A stretch of 40,001 bases of DNA from Mycobacterium persicum. Its GTDB lineage: Bacteria > Actinomycetota > Actinomycetes > Mycobacteriales > Mycobacteriaceae. The translations under genes were made by a program, and so were the position numbers. This document shows, in pieces, positions 30,787 through 38,990 of this stretch. The notes beneath the pieces were generated by a model that ran no database searches, was not told where the DNA came from, and saw only the letters and a program-made list of their open reading frames with translations. Numbering within the stretch: the first letter of the stretch is position 1; each line of letters opens with the position of its first letter. Location of the stretch: NCBI RefSeq assembly GCF_002086675.1, contig NZ_MVIF01000048.1:1-40001 (forward strand). The letters run 5' to 3'.

Positions 30787-31224
30787 ATGATCCCGCCCGA
30801 GCCTGATGCCGCGCCCACGCGCGAGCACCATCAGCACCTGCATCTGACGACCCAGATGGTGCGTTTCGTCGTCACCGGCGGTTTCGCGGCGATCGTCGAC
30901 TTCAGCGTCTACGTGGCGCTCTACAAAGGGGTGGGCCTGCAGGTTGACCTGTCGAAGTTCATCAGCGTCGTGGTCGGCACCATCACCGCCTACCTGATCA
31001 ACCGCCGATGGACCTTCCAGGCCTCGCCGAGCAGGGCGCGGTTTGCCGCGGTCATGGGCCTTTACGGGGTCACCTTCGCGGTGCAGGTCGGGCTCAACCA
31101 TCTGTGCCTGGCGCTGTTGCACTACCGGGGGTGGGCGATACCCGTCGCGTTCGTGATAGCGCAGGGCACCGCCACGGTGATCAACTTCGTCGTGCAACGA
31201 GCGGTGATCTTCCGGATCCGCTGA
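30787..31224 (+). CDS. GtrA family membrane protein (Rv3789-like)
   Basis: The 145-residue protein has four predicted membrane helices: about 24-44 (FVVTGGFAAIVDFSVYVAL), 53-73 (FISVVVGTITAYLINRRW), 85-105 and 115-135. RFVVTGG and AYLINRRWTF are GtrA family signatures. Rv3789 was first proposed to flip decaprenyl-phospho-arabinose across the membrane, and later work presented it as an anchor or partner of AftA. Both fit its place just before dprE1. There is a 110-bp gap before dprE1, which could hold a promoter. Confidence 0.9.
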   Translation: MIPPEPDAAPTREHHQHLHLTTQMVRFVVTGGFAAIVDFSVYVALYKGVGLQVDLSKFISVVVGTITAYLINRRWTFQASPSRARFAAVMGLYGVTFAVQVGLNHLCLALLHYRGWAIPVAFVIAQGTATVINFVVQRAVIFRIR

Positions 31225-31334
31225 GCGGACTGCGGCCGGATCGATACCGCCACTGCACGCTCGATCGAGCTACCTCCGGTGACGGACGTCGGCGTCCCGC
31301 GGCGCCACCGCCGGAGGCGGTACCCTCTTTGACG

Positions 31335-32717
31335 ATGTCGAGCAACGCCAGTTCCACCACCCCCACCCGGCTGACCGGGTGGGGCCGCACCGCGCCATCG
31401 GTGGCCGACGTGCTGCGCACGCCGGATCCCGAAGTGATCGCCAAGGCGGTGGCCCAGGCGGCCGACTCCGGTGCCCGGGGCGTGATCGCCCGCGGGCTCG
31501 GCCGGTCCTATGGCGACAACGCGCAAAACGGCGGCGGACTGGTGATCGACATGTCCGCGCTGAACAACATCCACTCGATCAGCGCCGACAGCAAGATGGC
31601 CGATGTCGACGCCGGCGTCAACCTCGATCAGCTGATGAAGGCCGCCCTGCCGTTCGGGCTGTGGGTGCCGGTGTTGCCGGGTACCCGGCAGGTGACGGTC
31701 GGCGGCGCGATCGCCTGCGACATTCACGGCAAGAACCACCACAGTGCGGGCAGCTTCGGCAACCACGTGCGGTCGATGGAGCTGCTGCTGGCGACCGGCG
31801 AGATCCGGCGGGTCGCCCCGGATGGTGATGAGGCCGAGTTGTTCTGGGCTACCGTCGGCGGCAACGGGCTGACCGGGATCATCCTGCGCGCCACCATCGA
31901 GATGACACCCACCGAGACCGCGTATTTCATCGCTGACGGTGACGTCACCGCCGACCTGGACGAAACCATCGCCCTGCACAGCGACGGCAGCGAAGCCAAC
32001 TACACCTACTCGTCCGCCTGGTTCGACGCGATCAGTGCACCCCCGAAGCTGGGCCGGGCCGCGGTATCCCGCGGCTCGCTGGCCAGGCTCGAGCAGCTGC
32101 CGGAGAAGCTGCGCCGCAATCCGTTGAAATTCGATGCGCCCCAACTGCTGACGTTCCCCGACGTGTTCCCCAACGGGCTGGCCAACAAGTACACCTTCGG
32201 GCCGATCGGCGAGCTGTGGTACCGCAAGTCCGGCACCTACCGCGGCAAGATCCAGAACCTCACGCAGTTCTACCACCCGCTGGACATGTTCGGTGAATGG
32301 AACCGCGCTTACGGTCCGGCGGGTTTTCTGCAGTACCAGTTCGTGATTCCCACCGAGGCGGTCGACGAGTTCAAAAAGATCATCCGCGACATCCAGGCCA
32401 GCGGCCACTACTCGTTTCTCAACGTGTTCAAGTTGTTCGGCCCCGGCAACCGGGCACCGCTGAGCTTCCCGATCCCGGGCTGGAACATCTGCGTCGACTT
32501 CCCAATCAAGGCCGGGCTCAACGAGTTCGTCAGCGAACTCGACCGCCGGGTACTGGAATTCGGCGGCCGGCTCTACACCGCCAAGGATTCCCGCACCACC
32601 GCCGAAACCTTCCACGCCATGTATCCGCGCATCGACGAATGGATTGCCGTGCGCCGCAAGGTCGACCCGCTGCGGGTGTTCGCCTCCGACATGGCCCGAC
32701 GTTTGGAGCTGCTCTAA
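31335..32717 (+). CDS. dprE1: Decaprenylphosphoryl-beta-D-ribose 2'-oxidase DprE1
   Basis: The 460-residue flavoenzyme of the vanillyl-alcohol-oxidase fold starts at the ATG at 31335. FAD-binding elements are ARGLGRSYGDNAQNGGG, LPGTRQVTVGGAIACDIHG and KNHHSAGSFGNHV. With DprE2 it converts decaprenylphosphoryl ribose to decaprenylphosphoryl arabinose, the sole arabinose donor for arabinogalactan and lipoarabinomannan. The Cys that benzothiazinone drugs attack covalently is present in WNICVDFP (Cys386 here, Cys387 in M. tuberculosis numbering). The adjacent His in the active-site sequence KNHHSAGSFG is kept. The downstream dprE2 begins directly after the stop. Confidence 0.97.
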   Translation: MSSNASSTTPTRLTGWGRTAPSVADVLRTPDPEVIAKAVAQAADSGARGVIARGLGRSYGDNAQNGGGLVIDMSALNNIHSISADSKMADVDAGVNLDQLMKAALPFGLWVPVLPGTRQVTVGGAIACDIHGKNHHSAGSFGNHVRSMELLLATGEIRRVAPDGDEAELFWATVGGNGLTGIILRATIEMTPTETAYFIADGDVTADLDETIALHSDGSEANYTYSSAWFDAISAPPKLGRAAVSRGSLARLEQLPEKLRRNPLKFDAPQLLTFPDVFPNGLANKYTFGPIGELWYRKSGTYRGKIQNLTQFYHPLDMFGEWNRAYGPAGFLQYQFVIPTEAVDEFKKIIRDIQASGHYSFLNVFKLFGPGNRAPLSFPIPGWNICVDFPIKAGLNEFVSELDRRVLEFGGRLYTAKDSRTTAETFHAMYPRIDEWIAVRRKVDPLRVFASDMARRLELL

Positions 32718-33482
32718 ATGGTGCTTGATGCCGTGGGGAACCCCCAGTCCATCCTGCTGCTGGGCGGCACGTCCGAAATCGGCCTGGCCATCTGCGAGCG
32801 CTACCTGCGCAACGCCGCGGCCCGCATCGTGCTGGCCTGCCTGCCCGACGACCCTGGGCGCGACGACGCGGTGGCCGCGATGAAGGCGGCCGGCGCGCGG
32901 TCGGTGGAACTCGTCGACTTCGACGCGGTGGACACCGAAAGCCACCCGAAGGTGATCGAGCAGTGCTTTGCCGAGGGCGACATAGACGTGGCCATTGTCG
33001 CTTTCGGCCTGCTCGGGGACGCCGAAGAGCTATGGCAGAACCAGCGCAAGGCGGTGCAGATCGCCAAGATCAACTACACCGCGGCGGTTTCGGTGGGCGT
33101 GCTGCTGGCCGAGAAGATGCGCGCCCAGGGCTTCGGCCAGATCATCGCGATGAGCACCGTGGCCGGCGAACGGGTGCGCCGGTCCAACTTCGTCTACGGC
33201 TCCACCAAGGCCGGCCTGGACGGCTTCTACCTGGGATTGTCAGAGGCATTGCGCGAGTACGGAGTTCGGGTTCTGGTGATCCGGCCGGGCCAGGTCCGTA
33301 CCCGGATGAGCGCGCATATCAAGGAAGCTCCGCTGACCGTCGACAAGGAGTACGTCGCCAACCTCGCGGTGACCGCGGCCGCAAAAGGTAAGGAATTGGT
33401 TTGGGCGCCAGCAGCATTCCGTTACGTGATGATGGTGTTGCGACACATCCCGCGAAGCATCTTCCGCAAACTGCCCATCTGA
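32718..33482 (+). CDS. dprE2: Decaprenylphosphoryl-D-2-keto-erythropentose reductase DprE2
   Basis: The 254-residue short-chain dehydrogenase has the nucleotide loop ILLLGGTSEIGLAICE. The catalytic Ser lies in IIAMSTVAG, and Tyr/Lys in FVYGSTKAGLDGFY. It reduces the keto intermediate made by DprE1 with NADH, completing epimerisation of the ribose to arabinose. The C-terminal VMMVLRHIPRSIFRKLPI is hydrophobic and basic, suited to membrane contact with the polyprenyl substrate. It begins at the first base after the dprE1 stop and is followed 2 bp later by aftA, so the genes are transcribed and translated together. Confidence 0.96.
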   Translation: MVLDAVGNPQSILLLGGTSEIGLAICERYLRNAAARIVLACLPDDPGRDDAVAAMKAAGARSVELVDFDAVDTESHPKVIEQCFAEGDIDVAIVAFGLLGDAEELWQNQRKAVQIAKINYTAAVSVGVLLAEKMRAQGFGQIIAMSTVAGERVRRSNFVYGSTKAGLDGFYLGLSEALREYGVRVLVIRPGQVRTRMSAHIKEAPLTVDKEYVANLAVTAAAKGKELVWAPAAFRYVMMVLRHIPRSIFRKLPI

Positions 33483-33484
33483 GC

Positions 33485-35440
33485 ATGCCGGGCGCCCGCA
33501 ACGCGCTGGCCACTATTGGCCAGATGGCCCTGGCAGCGCTGGTGGCTGTGGTCGTAGCCGTGGTGGCACTGAACGCTATTTCGCGGGTGCAGTGGCCGGC
33601 TTACCCGTCGTCCAACCAATTGCATGCGCTGACCACCGTCGGCCAGGTCGGCTGTCTGGCCGGGCTGCTCGCCGTCGGCTGGGTGTGGCGCTCCGGGCGG
33701 CTTCGCCGGCTGGCGCAGCTGGGCGGGTTGGTGCTGGTGTCAGCGTTCACCGTGGTGACGCTGGGCATGCCGCTGGGCGCCACCACCCTGTACCTGTTCG
33801 GCATCTCCGTCGACCAGCAGTTCCGCACCGAATACCTGACCCGGCTCACCGACAGCCCCGCGCTGCAGGACATGACCTACCTCGGGCTGCCGCCGTTCTA
33901 CCCGCCCGGCTGGTTCTGGATCGGCGGCCGCGCCGCCGCGCTGACCGGCACACCCGCCTGGGAGATGTTCAAACCTTGGGCGATCATCTCGATCACCGTC
34001 GCGGTGGCGGTGGCGTTGGTGCTGTGGTGGCGGCTGATCCGCTTCGAATACGCGCTGCTGGTCACCATCGCCACGGCGGCGGTGACGCTGGCCTACAGCT
34101 CGCCGGAGCCGTACGCGGCGATGATCACCGTGCTGTTGCCGCCGGTGCTGGTGTTGACCTGGTCGGGGCTGCGCGCCGGCGATCGCCGCCGCGAGCGTGA
34201 CGCCACAGTCACACCCGACGCCGAGCGTGACGCCACAGTCACACCCGGCCTGCCGACGAAGGCCGGTTGCGCCGCCGTCGTCGGCGCCGGCGTCTTCCTG
34301 GGTTTCGCGGCGACCTGGTACACGCTGCTATTCGCCTACAGCGCGTTCACTGTCGCGCTGATGGCGCTGCTGCTGGCCGGGTCCCGGTGGCGGCGGGACG
34401 GCCTCAATGCGGCCCTCGACCCGCTGCGCCGGCTGACCGTCATCGCCGTCATCGCCGCCGCCATCGGCTCCAGCACCTGGCTGCCGTATCTGCTGCGGGC
34501 GGCCCGCGACCCGGTCAGCGACACCGGCAGCGCCCAGCATTACCTGCCGGCCGACGGCGCCGAACTGACCTTCCCGATGCTGCAGTTCTCGCTGCTGGGC
34601 GCGCTGTGCCTGTTGGGCACCCTATGGCTGGTGGTCCGGGCGCGGTCGTCGACCCGGGCCGGCGCGCTGGCCATCGGTGTGCTGGCCGTCTACCTGTGGT
34701 CGCTGCTGTCGATGCTGACCACGCTGGCGCGCACCACGCTGCTGTCCTTTCGGCTGCAGCCGACGTTGACCGTGCTGCTGGCCGCGGCGGGCGTGTTCGG
34801 CTTCGTCGAGGCGGCACAAGCGCTGGCCGTGAGGCGGCACGCGGTGCTCCCGGTCGTCGGCGCCATCGGACTGGCCGGCGCGATCGCGTTCAGCCAGGAC
34901 ATTCCCGACGTGCTGCGGCCCGACCTGACCGTCGCCTACACCGACACCGACGGCCACGGCCAGCGCGGTGACCGGCGCCCACCCGGCTCCGAGAAGTACT
35001 ACCCGGCGGTCGACGCGGCCATCCGAAAGGTCACCGGCAAACCGCGCGATCAGCTCGTGGTGCTCACCGCCGACTACAGCTTTCTGTCCTACTACCCCTA
35101 TTGGGGGTTCCAGGGGCTGACGTCGCACTACGCCAACCCGCTGGCGCAGTTCGACAAGCGCGCCGCCCACATCGAGAGCTGGGCCAAGCTCAAGACCGCC
35201 GGCGAGTTCATCGCCGCCCTGGACAAGCTGCCCTGGCCGGCGCCGACGGTGTTCCTGATGCGCCGCGGCCCCGGCAATACCTACACCCTGCGGCTGGCCG
35301 AAGACGTCTACCCCAATCAGCCCAACGTCCGTCGCTACACCGTGGACCTGAAGTCCGCGCTCTTCGCCGACCCGCGTTTCAGCGTCGACACCATAGGCCC
35401 CTTCGTCCTGGCCATTCGCAAACCGACGGCGGGCCCCTGA
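33485..35440 (+). CDS. aftA: Galactan 5-O-arabinofuranosyltransferase AftA
   Basis: The 651-residue GT-C membrane enzyme starts at ATG 33485 (MPGARNALATIGQMALAALV). About eleven helices precede a C-terminal extracytoplasmic domain starting near PDVLRPDLTVAYTDTDGHGQ. Recognisable are YLFGISVDQQFRTEYLTRLT, with the acidic loop expected of GT-C active sites, and GLPPFYPPGWFWIGGRAAAL. AftA adds the first arabinofuranose residues to galactan from decaprenylphosphoryl arabinose. Compared with the M. tuberculosis protein as I recall it, there is an insertion of about 20 residues between helices (RRERDATVTPDAERDATVTP, near 236-255) encoded by a duplicated repeat. The stop overlaps the embC start (TGATG). 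Confidence 0.95.
   Translation: MPGARNALATIGQMALAALVAVVVAVVALNAISRVQWPAYPSSNQLHALTTVGQVGCLAGLLAVGWVWRSGRLRRLAQLGGLVLVSAFTVVTLGMPLGATTLYLFGISVDQQFRTEYLTRLTDSPALQDMTYLGLPPFYPPGWFWIGGRAAALTGTPAWEMFKPWAIISITVAVAVALVLWWRLIRFEYALLVTIATAAVTLAYSSPEPYAAMITVLLPPVLVLTWSGLRAGDRRRERDATVTPDAERDATVTPGLPTKAGCAAVVGAGVFLGFAATWYTLLFAYSAFTVALMALLLAGSRWRRDGLNAALDPLRRLTVIAVIAAAIGSSTWLPYLLRAARDPVSDTGSAQHYLPADGAELTFPMLQFSLLGALCLLGTLWLVVRARSSTRAGALAIGVLAVYLWSLLSMLTTLARTTLLSFRLQPTLTVLLAAAGVFGFVEAAQALAVRRHAVLPVVGAIGLAGAIAFSQDIPDVLRPDLTVAYTDTDGHGQRGDRRPPGSEKYYPAVDAAIRKVTGKPRDQLVVLTADYSFLSYYPYWGFQGLTSHYANPLAQFDKRAAHIESWAKLKTAGEFIAALDKLPWPAPTVFLMRRGPGNTYTLRLAEDVYPNQPNVRRYTVDLKSALFADPRFSVDTIGPFVLAIRKPTAGP
34192..34247. repeat. 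Tandem 26-bp repeat with palindromic core inside aftA
   Basis: Two identical 26-bp copies (34192-34217 and 34222-34247), set 30 bp apart, each start CGAGCGTGACGCCACAGTCA and contain the inverted repeat GTGAC-GCCACA-GTCAC. The insert keeps the frame and encodes ERDATVTP twice in a cytoplasmic or periplasmic loop of AftA. The palindromic core suggests a small REP/MIRU-like element, not a random duplication. Confidence 0.75.
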
Positions 35441-38400
35441 TGGCCACCGAAACCGCACCGGGCGCGCTGCAACAATTACCATCTACCTCCGTGAGCGACG
35501 CGGGAGCAAACTACCGGATCGCTCGGTTCGTCGCCGCGGTCGCAGGCCTGCTCGGGACCATCCTGGCGCTGGCCACCCCGCTGCTGCCGGTCAAGCAGAC
35601 CACCGCGCAACTGAACTGGCCGCAAAGCGGCACCTTCACCAGCGTCGAGGCGCCGCTGATCGGCTATGTGGCCACCGAACTCAACATCGCCATCCCCTGC
35701 CGAGCCGCCGCCGGACTGGCCGGGCCGCAGAACACCGGCAAGACCGTGCTGTTGTCGACGGTGCCCAAGCAGGCCCCCAATGCCGTCGACCGCGGGCTGC
35801 TCATCCAGCGCGCCAACGACGACCTGGTGCTGGTGGTGCGCAATGTCCCGGTGGTCAGCGCTCCGCTGAGCCAGGTGTTGAGCCCCGCATGTCAGCAGTT
35901 GACGTTTACCGCCCACGCCGACAAGGTGGCCGCCGAATTCGTGGGGCTCAAACAGGGTCCCAACGCCGAACATCCCGGCGAAGCGCTGCGCGGGGAGCGC
36001 GGCGGCTACGACTTTCGACCGCAAATCGTCGGGGTGTTCACCGATCTGTCCGGGCCGACACCGCAGGGCCTGAGCTTCTCGGCGACCGTCGACACCCGCT
36101 ACAGCAGCGGCCCCACCTCGCTGAAGATGGCCGCGATGATCCTCGGCCTGCTGTCGACCGCCGTCGCCCTGGTGGCATTGCACGTCCTGGACACCGCCGA
36201 CGGCACCCGCCACCGGCGCATCCTGCCGCAGCGCTGGTGGTCGGTCGGCGGGCTGGACGCCCTGGTCATCGCCGTGTTGGTGTGGTGGCACTTCGTCGGC
36301 GCCAACACCTCCGATGACGGCTACATCCTGACCATGGCCCGGGTGTCCGAACACGCCGGCTACATGGCGAACTATTACCGCTGGTTCGGCACACCCGAGG
36401 CACCCTTCGGCTGGTACTACGACCTGCTGGCAATGTGGGCGCACGTCAGCACCGCAAGCGTCTGGATGCGGCTGCCCACCCTGGCGATGGCCCTGACGTG
36501 CTGGTGGCTGATCAGCCGCGAGGTCATCCCCCGTCTCGGCCACGCCGTCAAACACAGCCGCGCCGCGGCGTGGACGGCGGCGGGCATGTTCCTGGCGGTG
36601 TGGCTGCCGCTGAACAACGGCCTGCGGCCGGAGCCGATCATCGCCCTGGGCATCCTGCTCACCTGGTGTTCGGTGGAGCGCGCGGTGGCCACCAGCCGGC
36701 TGCTGCCGGTGGCGATCGCCTGCATCCTCGGTGCGCTGACGCTGTTTTCCGGACCCACCGGCATCGCCTCGATCGGCGCGCTGCTGGTCGCCATCGGGCC
36801 GCTGCGGACCATCCTGCACCGGCGCTACAAGCAGTTCGGCGCGCTGCCGCTGCTGGCGCCGCTGCTCGCCGCGGCCACCGTCACCGCGATCCTGATCTTC
36901 CGCGACCAGACGTTTGCCGGCGAGGCCCAGGCCAGCATGCTCAAGCGTGCCGTCGGCCCCAGCCTCAAGTGGTTCGACGAACACATCCGCTACGAGCGGC
37001 TGTTCATGGCCAGCCCCGACGGGTCGGTGGCCCGCCGCTTCGCGGTGCTGGCGCTGGTCGTCGCGCTCGCCGTCGCGGTGGCAATGTCGTTGCGCAAAGG
37101 GCGAATTCCGGGCACGGCCGCCGGCCCCAGCCGCCGCATCATCGGGATCACCATCATCTCGTTCCTGGCGATGATGTTCACTCCGACGAAATGGACCCAC
37201 CACTTCGGGGTGTTCGCCGGGCTGGCGGGCTCACTGGGGGCGCTGGCCGCGGTCGCGGTGACCGGGGCGGCGATGCGGTCCCGACGCAACCGCACCGTGT
37301 TCGCCGCCGTGGTGATCTTCGTGATGGCGCTGTCCTTCGCCAGCGTCAACGGCTGGTGGTATGTCTCCAATTTCGGTGTCCCGTGGTCGAATTCGTTCCC
37401 GAAGTGGCGCTGGTCGCTCACCACCGCGCTGCTCGAGCTCTCGGTCGTGGTGCTGGTGGTGGCGGCGTGGTTCAACTTCGTCGACACCGACGACGGGCCG
37501 CCCAAGACCCGGGTCGGGGCACAGCTGGCCCGGATAATCCAGTCCCCGTTGGCAATTGCGACGTGGCTGCTGGTGACCATGGAAGTCGCGTCGCTGACTC
37601 TGGGGATGATTTCCCAGTACCCGGCCTGGTCCGTCGGCCGGTCCAACCTGCAAGCGGTCACCGGCAAGACGTGCGGGCTGGCCGAAGATGTACTGGTGGA
37701 GCTCGATCCCGAGGCTGGCATGCTGGCGCCGGTGAGCGCTCCGGTCGCCGACGCGCTGGGCGCCGCCCTTTCAGAAGCGTTCACTCCCAACGGAATTCCC
37801 GCTGACGTCTCCGCCGACCCGGTGATGGAACGTCCGGGCGACCGCAGCTTCATCAACGACGACGGGCTGTTCACCGGCACCGAAGCCGGCACCGAAGGCG
37901 GCACCACCGCCGCACCGGGGATCAACGGCTCCCGCGCCCGGCTGCCCTTCAACCTGGACCCCGCCCGAACCCCGGTGCTGGGCAGCTGGCGAGCCGGCAT
38001 CCAGGTCCCGGCGCTGCTTCGGTCGGGCTGGTATCGCCTGCCCCCCAAGGAGGAACGCAACAAGACACCGCTGCTGGTCGTTTCGGCAGCCGGCCGCTTC
38101 GACCCTCGTGAAGTCCAGGTGCAATGGGCCACCGACGACCAGGCGGCGTCCGGACACCCCGGCGGCTCGATGAGCTTTGCCGATGTCGGCGCGGTGCCCG
38201 CCTGGCGTAACCTACGCGCGCCGCTGTCGGCCATTCCGGACAGCGCCACCCAGATTCGCCTGGTGGCCGACGATGAGGACCTGGCTCCCCAGCACTGGAT
38301 CGCGTTGACACCGCCGCGTATTCCGCGGCTGCGCACCCTTCAGGACGTGGTGGGCTCCCAGGATCCGGTGTTCCTGGACTGGCTGGTCGGGCTGGCATTC

Positions 38401-38712
38401 CCATGCCAGCGACCGTTCGGCCACCAAAACGGCGTCATCGAGACACCGAAATGGCGGATCCTGCCGGACCGGTTCGGCGCCGAGGCCAACTCACCCGTTA
38501 TGGACAAGAACGGCGGCGGCCCGCTGGGCATCACCGAGTTGCTGCTGCGCGCGACGACGGTGGCCAGCTACCTCAAGGACGACTGGTTCCGGGACTGGGG
38601 ATCGCTGCAGCGGCTGACCCCCTACTACCCCGACGCCGAGCCGGCACGCCTGCGGCTGGGCACGATAACCCGTAGCGGTCTGTGGGATCCCGCGCCGATG
38701 CGCAAGGGGTAA
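35440..38712 (+). CDS. embC: Arabinosyltransferase EmbC
   Basis: The 1090-residue GT-C enzyme overlaps the aftA stop by one base. The N-terminal half is a membrane domain with an extracytoplasmic insertion (ATPLLPVKQTTAQLNWPQ) and the catalytic acidic pair in GANTSDDGYILTMARVSEHA (Asp292-Asp293). YYRWFGTPEAPFGWYYDLLA contains the ethambutol-related region. The C-terminal part after about 740 is an extracytoplasmic carbohydrate-binding domain, including FNLDPARTPVLGSWRAG. Near-complete agreement with M. tuberculosis EmbC over its length, including the C-terminal DDWFRDWG, and not EmbA or EmbB. It elongates the arabinan of lipoarabinomannan from decaprenylphosphoryl arabinose and is a target of ethambutol. 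Unlike in M. tuberculosis, embA does not follow. Confidence 0.97.
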   Translation: MATETAPGALQQLPSTSVSDAGANYRIARFVAAVAGLLGTILALATPLLPVKQTTAQLNWPQSGTFTSVEAPLIGYVATELNIAIPCRAAAGLAGPQNTGKTVLLSTVPKQAPNAVDRGLLIQRANDDLVLVVRNVPVVSAPLSQVLSPACQQLTFTAHADKVAAEFVGLKQGPNAEHPGEALRGERGGYDFRPQIVGVFTDLSGPTPQGLSFSATVDTRYSSGPTSLKMAAMILGLLSTAVALVALHVLDTADGTRHRRILPQRWWSVGGLDALVIAVLVWWHFVGANTSDDGYILTMARVSEHAGYMANYYRWFGTPEAPFGWYYDLLAMWAHVSTASVWMRLPTLAMALTCWWLISREVIPRLGHAVKHSRAAAWTAAGMFLAVWLPLNNGLRPEPIIALGILLTWCSVERAVATSRLLPVAIACILGALTLFSGPTGIASIGALLVAIGPLRTILHRRYKQFGALPLLAPLLAAATVTAILIFRDQTFAGEAQASMLKRAVGPSLKWFDEHIRYERLFMASPDGSVARRFAVLALVVALAVAVAMSLRKGRIPGTAAGPSRRIIGITIISFLAMMFTPTKWTHHFGVFAGLAGSLGALAAVAVTGAAMRSRRNRTVFAAVVIFVMALSFASVNGWWYVSNFGVPWSNSFPKWRWSLTTALLELSVVVLVVAAWFNFVDTDDGPPKTRVGAQLARIIQSPLAIATWLLVTMEVASLTLGMISQYPAWSVGRSNLQAVTGKTCGLAEDVLVELDPEAGMLAPVSAPVADALGAALSEAFTPNGIPADVSADPVMERPGDRSFINDDGLFTGTEAGTEGGTTAAPGINGSRARLPFNLDPARTPVLGSWRAGIQVPALLRSGWYRLPPKEERNKTPLLVVSAAGRFDPREVQVQWATDDQAASGHPGGSMSFADVGAVPAWRNLRAPLSAIPDSATQIRLVADDEDLAPQHWIALTPPRIPRLRTLQDVVGSQDPVFLDWLVGLAFPCQRPFGHQNGVIETPKWRILPDRFGAEANSPVMDKNGGGPLGITELLLRATTVASYLKDDWFRDWGSLQRLTPYYPDAEPARLRLGTITRSGLWDPAPMRKG

Positions 38713-38900
38713 GCGGGCAGTCCAGTCCGGGCTCAGGAGCTGGCCTAGGTCGTTGAGAAGTCGGCTGCCAGGATGCGCGCGGCCCTCGCGGTCTGGACTC
38801 CCGTCGATGACAGTGAAGTGCACAGAGATGGGGCAGTTCATATGCGCATCGCAGCCGACTGTTTGACCCGGCCATAGCCGTGGCCGCGACGATCGCGACC
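38713..38900. other. Unassigned stretch after embC
   Basis: These 188 bp follow the embC stop directly. No open frame on either strand carries a recognisable start, domain or embA-like N-terminus. It could hold a promoter for the truncated gene that follows, but I see no convincing -10/-35 pair. Confidence 0.5.
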
Positions 38901-38968
38901 ATGCCGAGCTTGTCGCAGCTGTTGGCCTGGCCCCACCGAACATCTGACTGAAGCGGCGGACTATTGGA
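38901..38968 (+). pseudogene. Truncated, frameshifted gene start resembling WXG100-like proteins
   Basis: From the ATG at 38901 the sequence reads MPSLSQLLAW and then, if one C of the CCCC run near 38930 is removed, PTEHLTEAADYW up to the insertion sequence at 38969. This resembles the first helix of mycobacterial WXG100/EspC-related proteins, which often start with M-P-x-x-S-x-L-x-x-W followed by a helix with His-Leu and Ala-Ala-x-x-W. As written, the frame stops at a TGA after 16 codons. The IS has removed or displaced the rest. The family guess is weak; the truncation is clear. Confidence 0.4.
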
Positions 38969-38990
38969 GGCTCTTCACAATCGAGGGTGT
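38969..38990. repeat. Terminal inverted repeat of the ISL3-family element
   Basis: The edge begins GGCTCTTCACAATCGAGGGT. The start GGCTCTT is the conserved tip recognised by ISL3 transposases. The length of the repeat cannot be set without the other end. Confidence 0.6.

Noticed and set aside
35476..37203. Open minus-strand frame of 575 codons opposite embC
   Set aside because: Low-complexity translation without any recognisable motif; embC on the other strand is conserved throughout.
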